Shown in pieces: positions 1 through 6,968 of a stretch of DNA of 23,649 nucleotides. Within the stretch, counting starts at the first letter, position 1, and every line of letters starts with the position of its first letter. Under the pieces are notes generated by a model. The model did not search any database. It was not told where the DNA came from and worked only from the letters and a program-made list of their open reading frames with translations. Made by a program: the position numbers and the translations under genes. Origin of the DNA: CALHKP01 sp963558075 (GTDB lineage: Bacteria > Bacillota > Clostridia > Peptostreptococcales > Anaerovoracaceae); contig CAUWFN010000031.1 of the NCBI GenBank assembly GCA_963558075.1, forward strand, positions 1-23,649. Direction: 5' to 3'.

Positions 1-1359
1 GGTATTTTAGGAACATTTGTTGGTCTAGCAATAGGTCTACAATCGTTTGATGCATCTAATGCAAATGCAATGGCTGAAAGTATTGTGCCTTTAATTGATG
101 GTATAAAAACTGCCTTCTATACATCGATTTATGGTGTAGTTATATCTTTAATTTTAAATTATCAATTTAAAACACGTTTAAATGAATTAGGAGTTAGTTT
201 GAACGAGTTTTATGATTGTTATCATAAAACTGTGTTGGCATACCCAGAATATATTCATGAAAAACAGAGCTTTGACTTGCAAGCGGAGCAGAAGGAAATC
301 ATGTCAAGCTTTTCAGAAACTGTTTCGGTGGCACTTTCACGTGAAATGAGCAATTTAATGGATCCAATATTTGAAAAATTTAGTAATTCAATCGAAAATT
401 TTTCAAATACTATGGCAATCAATCAGGTTGAAGGTCTTGAAAGAATAGTTGATAATTTTGTTGTAAATATGAATGCATCTTTAGGAAATCAACTCGAGGA
501 ACTGGGCTCAACTATTAAAGACGTATGTGAATGGCAGGCAAAATCTGTTGAATCAATGGATGCTATTATAAAGAATGCCGTTGATGAAGCTGATAAGATA
601 CAAAATTTAAATGATAGACTTACTGCTACAATCTCAAAATTTGATGAATACCTTGATAAACTTGCATATCAGGAAAATGATATGATTGTACGTATGGAAA
701 ATTATAAAAATACAGTGGATACAACATTTGATTCACTTAAAAAGGTTTGTGATCGAATAGAAACGCTTATTGAAAGTGAAGATAGATTAAAAGATGCGAA
801 TGTGCAGACTTCAAAAATATTGAAGGAAAATGGTGAACTTCTTGTTCATGCACAAGATAAACTCTCAGAAAGTAGTCAGACGATAGTAAATTCTCAAGAA
901 TTAATAAAGCATAATATTGACTTGTTTACTGACAATGTTAAGGAATCTATTAACAAATTGATTGAGTATGCAGATGAAAAGTTTAATAATGTGAAAGATA
1001 TATTACAGAACATTGATTCTGAAATTGGCGGCTCAGCAAAGAGCTTTGCAGATGTCTACAATAAACTACAAGAAGATATAGATGGTTCGTTAGAAAGAAC
1101 CTTCAAACTATTTGATAAGGAACTTGCTAATATGACTACTTATTTCAGTGGTGCAATAGTTGGTATGAATGAAAATACAGAAAAAATGCCTGCAATTTTA
1201 GCAGAATCTTGTGCTCAGCTGAAAAAACAAACGGATTCATATATTGAAATAATTGCTGGCATGGAAAGCGAAATTAAACACGCTATTACTAATATTGCAA
1301 AACTGAATAGCAATATTAATACGGCTATCGTTGATAATGAAGAAGCGGGTGAAAACTAA
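1..1359 (+). CDS. zorA: ZorA-like MotA/TolQ/ExbB proton-channel protein, 5' end outside window
   Basis: The reading frame is open to base 1, so the ATG at 70 is internal and the true start lies upstream. The visible N-terminus carries two hydrophobic segments, about bases 1-48 (GILGTFVGLAIGL) and about 100-165 (TAFYTSIYGVVISLIL). They match the last two membrane helices of the MotA/TolQ/ExbB fold; the first helix would be off the window. The remaining roughly 370 residues are hydrophilic, helical and rich in Asn, Glu, Lys and Ile, typical of the long cytoplasmic tail of ZorA. In Zorya defence, ZorA5-ZorB2 forms an ion-driven inner-membrane motor thought to sense phage attack and signal through the tail. 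It overlaps the next gene by one base (TAATG), and that partner supports ZorA over a generic ExbB. AT-rich relative to the genes after 2534, which suggests transfer. Family assignment is firm; the Zorya assignment is inferred from tail length and pairing. Confidence 0.75.
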   Translation, partial: GILGTFVGLAIGLQSFDASNANAMAESIVPLIDGIKTAFYTSIYGVVISLILNYQFKTRLNELGVSLNEFYDCYHKTVLAYPEYIHEKQSFDLQAEQKEIMSSFSETVSVALSREMSNLMDPIFEKFSNSIENFSNTMAINQVEGLERIVDNFVVNMNASLGNQLEELGSTIKDVCEWQAKSVESMDAIIKNAVDEADKIQNLNDRLTATISKFDEYLDKLAYQENDMIVRMENYKNTVDTTFDSLKKVCDRIETLIESEDRLKDANVQTSKILKENGELLVHAQDKLSESSQTIVNSQELIKHNIDLFTDNVKESINKLIEYADEKFNNVKDILQNIDSEIGGSAKSFADVYNKLQEDIDGSLERTFKLFDKELANMTTYFSGAIVGMNENTEKMPAILAESCAQLKKQTDSYIEIIAGMESEIKHAITNIAKLNSNINTAIVDNEEAGEN

Positions 1360-2054
1360 TGAGAAGGCGTAAACATGTTAAAAGCCATGCTGAAAGTGGA
1401 TCTAATTTTTGGCAATCATATTCAGATTTGATGGCAGCAATGTTATTGATGTTTATATTGATAATGTCACTTACGTTACTTCAATCTATGAAATTATATG
1501 AATCGCAGCAAAGTGAACTGCATCAATTGCAACAAGCTAAAGAGAATATTATAGGTGATTTAAGTACTGCTTTTGAAAAATCGGATTTTAAAGTTCAAGT
1601 TGATCCTAAAACAGGATCTGTAACCTTTGATTCTGAAATATTATTTGATTTTGCTAAGTCAGAGCTTAAGCCTGAAGGTAAAGCCTTTCTCGAAGGTTTT
1701 TTACCCTTGTATTTCGATGTCATTCTTAGTGAAGACAATATTGAATATGTTTCTGAAATAATAATAGAAGGTCATGCAGATACAGAAGGGGAATATATGA
1801 GTAATCTACAGCTTTCCCAAGATAGGGCATATAGTGTTGCAGCCTTTTGCTTGAAAGAAAATAATGGTATTGTTTCTAATGAACAAGTTGAAACTTTACG
1901 AAAAATGATAACTGCAAATGGAAGATCTTTCAGTGATCCTATTTACAATTCCGATTGCAGTGTAAATATGACACAGTCTAGACGTGTTGAAATAAAGTTT
2001 AGACCAAAAAATGATAAACTTATAGAAGATATGCAAAATTTATTTGGTGATTAG
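1359..2054 (+). CDS. zorB: ZorB-like MotB/OmpA-family stator protein
   Basis: This 231-residue protein has a short basic N-terminus, then one membrane helix (about residues 24-45) preceded by Asp23 in the SYSDLMAAMLLMF context. That Asp is the proton-carrying acid of MotB/ExbD/ZorB proteins. A short coiled linker leads to a C-terminal OmpA-like peptidoglycan-binding domain. Its signatures are FDSEILFDFAKSELKPEG, GHADTEGEYMSNLQLSQDRA and the closing SRRVEIKF. Such proteins anchor the channel to the cell wall and complete the ion path with ZorA. The start codon overlaps the zorA stop by one base, so the pair is translationally coupled, as expected for fixed-stoichiometry partners. A flagellar motB is unlikely: no flagellar genes are visible and the partner has a ZorA-style tail. 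Composition is AT-rich like its neighbour. Confidence 0.8.
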   Translation: MRRRKHVKSHAESGSNFWQSYSDLMAAMLLMFILIMSLTLLQSMKLYESQQSELHQLQQAKENIIGDLSTAFEKSDFKVQVDPKTGSVTFDSEILFDFAKSELKPEGKAFLEGFLPLYFDVILSEDNIEYVSEIIIEGHADTEGEYMSNLQLSQDRAYSVAAFCLKENNGIVSNEQVETLRKMITANGRSFSDPIYNSDCSVNMTQSRRVEIKFRPKNDKLIEDMQNLFGD

Positions 2055-2055
2055 T

Positions 2056-2463
2056 ATGCAAAATATATATTATCCAAAAAAACTACATGATGAAGTCGCT
2101 CGTATAAAAAAAGAATATGAATCTACTTTGGACGGCACACAAATTATAAAAGAGCGTGTTGAACAAATAATCTTACGAATAGTTGGTTGTTCTGATGAAG
2201 ATGAATTAAGGTTTTTAGCGCTTACGTTTACAAAGGCAGAGCTTAAGGCTGTTGCGATGTATACAAAAAATAATTATTTACATGTGGATCTTAACAAAGT
2301 TATAAGCATATTTACAATTGTGAAGTCCTTTGATTGTTTTAAGATTGTATATGATATATGGCAAATCAATTATACTAACCCATATAGCTATGACATCATA
2401 TCTAAATTAAGTTTGTCAAGCATATTACATGAGACATCAAGGACGAAAGATGGTATAATTTAA
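2056..2463 (+). CDS. Small helical protein after zorB; possible truncated ZorC
   Basis: The ATG at 2056, one base after the zorB stop, is preferred over an in-frame TTG at 2044, which would overlap zorB and lacks a better ribosome site. The product is 135 residues, hydrophilic and helix-rich, with no signal peptide or membrane segment. In Zorya types I and II the gene after zorB is zorC, an EH-signature protein of several hundred residues. The motif around DELRFLALTFTKAEL and the later IVYDIWQINYTNPYSYDII resemble alpha-solenoid repeats of that sort, but I cannot confirm homology by eye. The frame ends in double stops (TAATAA), only 70 bases before an unrelated housekeeping gene. Either this is the N-terminal stump of a zorC whose remainder was lost, or it is a distinct small partner. 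No function is assigned. Confidence 0.6.
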   Translation: MQNIYYPKKLHDEVARIKKEYESTLDGTQIIKERVEQIILRIVGCSDEDELRFLALTFTKAELKAVAMYTKNNYLHVDLNKVISIFTIVKSFDCFKIVYDIWQINYTNPYSYDIISKLSLSSILHETSRTKDGII

Positions 2464-2533
2464 TAAGATGGATTTATTGTGGTCTATGGGCGATGTCGGT
2501 AGCCACAGAGTTTATATATAATCGAGGGGATAT

Positions 2534-5122
2534 ATGGCAAATATACTGAATCAGAATATGACAAAAGAAAACGGACAGACATCAAGGTACATCAGCATCG
2601 GTATGCTTGCCCATGTTGATGCCGGAAAAACTACACTTTCGGAGTGTGTTTTGTATAACAGCGGAGCTATTGGAAAGCAGGGAAGAGTCGACCACGGCGA
2701 CGCTTTTTTGGATAATCACGAGCTTGAGCGGCGCAGAGGAATTACAGTTTTCGCAAAGCAGGCGGTGTTTGAAACAAAGAATCGCACCTTTACTATTATA
2801 GACACGCCAGGCCATAGCGATTTTTCTGAAGAAATGAAACGAAGCCTCAAGGTTTTGGATTACGCGGTTTTGATTATTTCTGCGCCAGACGGTGTTACAG
2901 GCAGAGTCATGAACCTATGGAAGCTAACAGAAAAATTTGATATACCTACATTCATATTTGTGAACAAATCAGATGCTCCCGGATTTGATAAGGGTACTAT
3001 TATGGCCCAGATAAAAGAAAAGCTTTTGCCTTATTGCGCGGATTTTTGTGATACTGAAAGCGATGAGTTTTTCGAAAATGCAGGATCTGCTAGCGAAGCT
3101 GCTATGGAGATGTTCTTTGACTGCGGAAAGGTGTCTGATGAAATCATATCAGAGGATATAAGATGCAGGAATTTGTTTCCTGTATATTTTGGATCGGCGC
3201 TTAAGAATCAGGGCGTTTTGGAATTTCTTGCAGGGCTTGATAGGTTCTGCAGAGGCATTGAACTTACAAAGCAGAAATCTGCTATGGTTTACAAGATTAG
3301 CAGAGATGAACGAGGAAATAGACTTACTCATATCAGGGTTACGGGCGGAAGCTTTGGTGTCAAAACTTTGATAGGAGAAGAAAAGATAAACGAAATTAGA
3401 CTTTATTCTGGGGCAAAATACGAGATGCTTGATTCTGCAGTTTGCGGAATGGTCTGCGCAGTCACAGGACCGTCTTCGACTTATGCAGGTCAATATATTG
3501 GAGATAAGCCGGAGGGTGCTGATGCATCTTCTGGTGCTTGCATGAATTATAAGGTGATTCTTGAGCCGGATGCTGATGTGTTTTCTGCAGCAGGTAAGCT
3601 CAAACTTCTCAGCGAGGAGATTCCAGAGCTAAATGTCACAAACAATCCTGAAACAGGTGAAATCAGGATGGGTCTCATGGGCGATGTTCAGATGGAAACT
3701 GTCAAAGAGCTTGTAAAATCAAGGTTTGATATGAATATTGACTTCGGAGACGACAGAATTATATTTATGGAAACCATAGAAAATACAGTCGAAGGTGTGG
3801 GACATTTTGAGCCTCTTAGACATTATGCGGAGGTTCATCTGCTTCTTGAGCCTCTTGCAAGGGGTAGCGGAATTGTCCTTGAGACGAACTGTTCTAGCGA
3901 CTATTTTAGTAAGGCGAGACAGCAAGGTGTAATTACTATTTTGGAAAATAATGAACTAAGAGGTGTTTTGACAAATTCGAAGCTGACGGATATGAAAATA
4001 ACTCTTGTACGTGGACGAGAACATGTAAAGCATACGGAGGGCGGGGATTTTCGTCAGGCTACACTTAGGGCGCTTCGCCAGGGTCTGATGAAGGCAAAAT
4101 CTGTTTTGCTTGAGCCGTTTTATGATTTTACTATCGAGGTTCCAGAGGAAAATACGGGAAGAGTTTTGGCAGATATTCAAAAGATGTCTGGAGAGACTGA
4201 CCAGCCGGAGATGAAGTCTGGCTTTGCTGTTATAACAGGCAGGGCTCCTGTTTCTGAGTGGGATGAGTATGATAGAGTTCTGCTTTCCTTTACAAAAGGT
4301 AGCGGAAGTATAAGCCGTAGCCTTGCGGGGTATTTTCCTTGCCACAATTCCGAGGCTGTAATTTCAGAAATCGGATATGACCCTCTGCATGATACAGAAA
4401 ACCCTGCATCTTCTGTTTTCTGCTTTGGCGGCGGAAGTGAGATTATCGAGTGGAACATGGTTGAGGATTTCATGCATCTTGATATGTATATGACAGAAAA
4501 AAGACCTATTGAGGAGGGCTTTGCTCGTCAGAGGAGAGAAAAGAATTACTCCAATGAGGAGCTTATGGATATTTTCGAAAGGACATACGGTAAACGTGAG
4601 CATAAGGGACGAGCCCAGAAGATTATAAGAGCTAAGGACTCTGGTACAAATTACAGGGGAAATGACAGAGGACTCAATAACATAAGCGGACCTCTATATC
4701 TGATTGTCGACGGATATAATATGATTTTCGCCTGGGAGGAGTTATCAGAGCTTGCAAAAGATGATCTTGGAATTGCAAGGGAACGTCTCGTGGAGCTTCT
4801 CGGAAACTACAGCGCATACAGCGGCGAGGAGGTTCTTATCGTATTTGATGCTTATAAGCAGCCTAACAGAAGCGATGCATATGAGAAAATCCATGGCTGT
4901 CATATAATCTATACTAAAGAAGGCGATACGGCAGACCATTTTATCGAAAAAACTGTTTTGGAGAATGTGGATAAGCGCAGGATTATGGTTGCGACATCTG
5001 ATAGGCTTGAGCAGATGATGGTTTTCGGGCAAGGTGCCCTTAGAATTTCTGCAAGGGAGCTTGAGGCTAAGGTTCGTGCAACTTCTGAAGATATAAGAAC
5101 AAAATTGAGCGGGTTTCGCTGA
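2534..5122 (+). CDS. Tet(M)/EF-G-like translational GTPase fused to YacP/Rae1-type NYN ribonuclease
   Basis: 862 residues. The N-terminal GTPase domain has a P-loop AHVDAGKTT (26-34), switch I RRGIT (67-71), DTPGH (90-94) and NKSD (144-147). EF-G-like domains II-V follow to about residue 700, as in ribosomal protection proteins. From about 721 to the end lies a complete YacP-type NYN domain: IVDGYNM with Asp726, LIVFDAY with Asp772, YTKEGDTADHFIE with Asp801, and VATSDRLEQMMVFGQGALR with Asp823. Bacillus subtilis YacP (Rae1) is a ribosome A-site-dependent mRNA endonuclease, while Tet(M)-type GTPases bind the same site. The fusion suggests a GTPase that delivers or times a nuclease at the ribosome; this role is inferred. 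It should not be read as a proven tetracycline resistance gene. The start follows GAGGGG (2524-2529) with a short 4-base spacing. GC rises here compared with the upstream module. Confidence 0.85.
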   Translation: MANILNQNMTKENGQTSRYISIGMLAHVDAGKTTLSECVLYNSGAIGKQGRVDHGDAFLDNHELERRRGITVFAKQAVFETKNRTFTIIDTPGHSDFSEEMKRSLKVLDYAVLIISAPDGVTGRVMNLWKLTEKFDIPTFIFVNKSDAPGFDKGTIMAQIKEKLLPYCADFCDTESDEFFENAGSASEAAMEMFFDCGKVSDEIISEDIRCRNLFPVYFGSALKNQGVLEFLAGLDRFCRGIELTKQKSAMVYKISRDERGNRLTHIRVTGGSFGVKTLIGEEKINEIRLYSGAKYEMLDSAVCGMVCAVTGPSSTYAGQYIGDKPEGADASSGACMNYKVILEPDADVFSAAGKLKLLSEEIPELNVTNNPETGEIRMGLMGDVQMETVKELVKSRFDMNIDFGDDRIIFMETIENTVEGVGHFEPLRHYAEVHLLLEPLARGSGIVLETNCSSDYFSKARQQGVITILENNELRGVLTNSKLTDMKITLVRGREHVKHTEGGDFRQATLRALRQGLMKAKSVLLEPFYDFTIEVPEENTGRVLADIQKMSGETDQPEMKSGFAVITGRAPVSEWDEYDRVLLSFTKGSGSISRSLAGYFPCHNSEAVISEIGYDPLHDTENPASSVFCFGGGSEIIEWNMVEDFMHLDMYMTEKRPIEEGFARQRREKNYSNEELMDIFERTYGKREHKGRAQKIIRAKDSGTNYRGNDRGLNNISGPLYLIVDGYNMIFAWEELSELAKDDLGIARERLVELLGNYSAYSGEEVLIVFDAYKQPNRSDAYEKIHGCHIIYTKEGDTADHFIEKTVLENVDKRRIMVATSDRLEQMMVFGQGALRISARELEAKVRATSEDIRTKLSGFR

Positions 5123-5139
5123 TTATGACTGAAATAAAA

Positions 5140-5168
5140 TTGCACTTGTGATGATTTGATGATATAAT
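5140..5168 (+). promoter_or_regulatory. Sigma-A-type promoter of the yqhY-nusB operon
   Basis: TTGCAC at 5140-5145 and a perfect TATAAT at 5163-5168 are separated by 17 bases. This is the best housekeeping-type promoter in the core region. Transcription would begin near 5175, leaving a leader of only about 14 bases that contains the AGAGG ribosome site (5173-5177) before the ATG at 5189. It separates the upstream GTPase gene from the long operon that follows. Confidence 0.8.
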
Positions 5169-5188
5169 TTTTAGAGGTATGTAAAAAA

Positions 5189-5557
5189 ATGGATAAATTA
5201 AATGACAGACTACACGGTGCTGTTACGGTTTCAGATGATCGCCTGACTTCGTTTGTTGCGGAGACGGCGCTTGATACTGACGGGGTTTATGATCTCGATT
5301 ACGGCATCAGAGGAAACATAGCCAAAGGTCTTCTCGGAAAGGAAATGCCAGGAAACAAGGGCGTCAAAATTTCTAAGAAGAACGAGGAACTTATAATCGA
5401 TGTATATATTATCGCAAGGTACGGAGTGAAGATTCCACAGCTTGCCTGGGAGCTTCAGACGAAAATCAGGGAGGAAGTCGAACTGATTGCAGGTGTTACG
5501 GCCAGCGATGTTAATATTCATGTGCAGGGAGTTAGCCTTGCGGAGGAGGACGAGTAA
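5189..5557 (+). CDS. yqhY: Asp23/Gls24 family protein (YqhY type)
   Basis: This is a 122-residue Asp23/DUF322 protein. It has the family's N-terminal HGAVTVSDDRLTSFVAETAL segment and a central GVKISKKNEELIIDVYIIARYGVKIP block. It ends in helix-strand elements finishing at VNIHVQGV, with an acidic tail. Asp23-family proteins are small cytoplasmic proteins linked to cell-envelope stress and, in Bacillus subtilis, to control of fatty-acid synthesis (YqhY); no catalytic site is known. It is the first gene after the 5140-5168 promoter and overlaps nusB by one base (TAATG), the same pairing as yqhY-nusB in B. subtilis. No odd features are seen. Confidence 0.9.
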   Translation: MDKLNDRLHGAVTVSDDRLTSFVAETALDTDGVYDLDYGIRGNIAKGLLGKEMPGNKGVKISKKNEELIIDVYIIARYGVKIPQLAWELQTKIREEVELIAGVTASDVNIHVQGVSLAEEDE

Positions 5558-5961
5558 TGAACAGAAAAGAAGCCAGAGAATTTATGATGAAGGTTTTCTT
5601 TCAGATGGATGCCTGTAAGGATTTTGATGTAGATAGCAGAGATAACTACTTCAGAGATACTGATTTTGGTGTTCAGGCTGAATATTGTAAAAATATGTAT
5701 TCACTTATGTGTAATAAGAAGGAAGAAATCGATGCTGCTATCGATGAGAACTCAGAGAAATGGAATGTGAAGAGAATGCCAAAGACAGCTGTTGCGATTC
5801 TAAGAACTGCAGCATGCGAGATGCTATTTATCGACAATATTCCTGATCCTGTTTCAATAAACGAGGCAGTTGAAATGGCAAAGGTTTACGGAGACGATAA
5901 TTCTCCAGCATATATCAATGCTATATTAGGAAGATTAGAAAAGTCAAAGGCTGCAAAATAG
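5557..5961 (+). CDS. nusB: Transcription antitermination factor NusB
   Basis: 134 residues, the normal length for NusB. The N-terminal MNRKEAREFMMKVFFQMD matches the family's opening RExAxxxLfQxd helix. The C-terminal segment with VNRMPKTAVAILRTA-like sequence (here WNVKRMPKTAVAILRTAACEM), then IPDPVSINEAVEMAKVYGDD and the final PAYINAILGRL, is diagnostic. NusB with S10 (NusE) binds boxA RNA and promotes processive transcription of rRNA operons. It is translationally coupled to yqhY by a TAATG overlap and followed by a 50-base gap holding a perfect 7-bp hairpin before the TsaD-like gene. Confidence 0.95.
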   Translation: MNRKEAREFMMKVFFQMDACKDFDVDSRDNYFRDTDFGVQAEYCKNMYSLMCNKKEEIDAAIDENSEKWNVKRMPKTAVAILRTAACEMLFIDNIPDPVSINEAVEMAKVYGDDNSPAYINAILGRLEKSKAAK

Positions 5962-5962
5962 G

Positions 5963-5982
5963 GATGCATGGCAATATGCATC
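5963..5982 (+). repeat. Perfect inverted repeat just after nusB
   Basis: GATGCAT (5963-5969) and ATGCATC (5976-5982) form a 7-bp stem with a GGCAAT loop, beginning two bases after the nusB stop. No T-run follows, so it is not an intrinsic terminator. It may limit mRNA decay or set relative expression, or be chance. It also overlaps an alternative upstream start of the next gene, which argues against that start. Confidence 0.45.
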
Positions 5983-6011
5983 ATCCGTCGCATAAAGAAA
6001 GGCAGTTTAGT

Positions 6012-6968
6012 ATGACCAAAAGATTATCACTTGGAATTGACACTAGTAATTACAAGACGTCGGTTGCAGTTATAGATGAATATGGAAATATCATTGCTGA
6101 CTTCAGAAGATTTCTGGAGGTTAAGCCGGGCGAAAGAGGTCTTAGACAGTCCGATGCTCTGTTTCAGCATGTGAATAGCCTTCCTGCTCTTTTGGAGCAG
6201 GCTTTTGGTGTGTGCAAAAATATAGGAGATGTTGTCTGTGTGTCTGCATCAGATAGGCCTAGACCTGTAGAGGGCTCTTATATGCCTGTTTTTAATGCGG
6301 GCGTTTCTTTTGGACGCAGCATTTCGGTTGCTCTTGGCGTAGAGTTTAAGACGTTTTCTCATCAGGAGGGCCATATCAAAGCAGCTTCATACTATACAAG
6401 CCTTAGGGACTTAGATGAGTTTTGCGCTTTTCACTTTTCCGGAGGAACTACAGAATGTATCCATGTAAAAAATGGCGTATACGAGCTTTGTGGAGGAACC
6501 CTTGATATTGCATATGGGCAGGTTCTTGATAGAGTCGGTGTTGCTCTTGGGATGGAGTTTCCTGCAGGTGAGGAGCTTGATAATTTAGTTATGGAGGGTA
6601 AACCAGATGGAGGAGCCAAAGAAGTTGTGCTTCCAAAAATAAAGTCTAAGGATGGGTTTGTTAATCTTTCGGGAATTGAGACTAGATGCCAAAGGCTTAT
6701 TGAATCGGGAGAGGATGCCTATGCGCTTTCAGAGGCTTTGTTTGTTCGAATTTCCCAGAGCATATGCGATATGGTATATGATGTGGCTGAGAAGACTGGC
6801 TGCAGAGATTTTCTCTTTGCAGGAGGCGTATCGGCGAGCCGTTTTGTTCGGAAATATATTGGAAAATATCTAAGGAAAGATATCAAAGCTGTGTTTTGCG
6901 ACGGAAGCCTTTCCTGTGATAACGCTGTTGGAACTGCACTTTTGGGAGGTGATTTCTGTGGCGCTTAA
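6012..6968 (+). CDS. TsaD-like (Kae1/YgjD family) paralogue, O-sialoglycoprotein endopeptidase homologue
   Basis: The ATG at 6012 is chosen because AAAGG (5998-6002) lies 9 bases upstream. An in-frame ATG at 5964 would sit inside the nusB-proximal hairpin and add a non-homologous Met/His-rich tail. The product is 318 residues with the ASKHA fold: LGIDTSNYKTSVAV phosphate loop near the N-terminus, metal-binding HQEGH at 117-121, FHFSGGTTE, LFAGGVSASRF, and a C-terminal SCDNA with Asp303. TsaD uses these residues to bind Fe/Zn and ATP for t6A37 tRNA modification. The sequence is divergent and slightly shorter than true TsaD. The gene occupies the nusB-xseA interval rather than a tsaBDE cluster, so it is probably a paralogue of unproven function. 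Its end overlaps xseA by 11 bases. Confidence 0.8.
   Translation: MTKRLSLGIDTSNYKTSVAVIDEYGNIIADFRRFLEVKPGERGLRQSDALFQHVNSLPALLEQAFGVCKNIGDVVCVSASDRPRPVEGSYMPVFNAGVSFGRSISVALGVEFKTFSHQEGHIKAASYYTSLRDLDEFCAFHFSGGTTECIHVKNGVYELCGGTLDIAYGQVLDRVGVALGMEFPAGEELDNLVMEGKPDGGAKEVVLPKIKSKDGFVNLSGIETRCQRLIESGEDAYALSEALFVRISQSICDMVYDVAEKTGCRDFLFAGGVSASRFVRKYIGKYLRKDIKAVFCDGSLSCDNAVGTALLGGDFCGA

Noticed and set aside
2044..2463. TTG start at 2044 for the gene after zorB
   Set aside because: It would overlap zorB by 11 bases with no better ribosome site; the ATG at 2056 is simpler.
2479..2506. Bulged 7-bp hairpin (GTGGtCTA/TAGCCAC) in the zor-GTPase gap
   Set aside because: No T-run follows, the stem is bulged and the loop is 13 bases; not enough for a terminator or riboswitch call.
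2517..2522. TATAAT just upstream of the GTPase-NYN gene
   Set aside because: It ends one base before the Shine-Dalgarno and has no matching -35, so it cannot be the promoter of a normally led mRNA.
2534..5122. Tetracycline-resistance gene
   Set aside because: The GTPase part is only Tet(M)-like and is fused to a ribonuclease domain in a housekeeping setting; resistance cannot be inferred.
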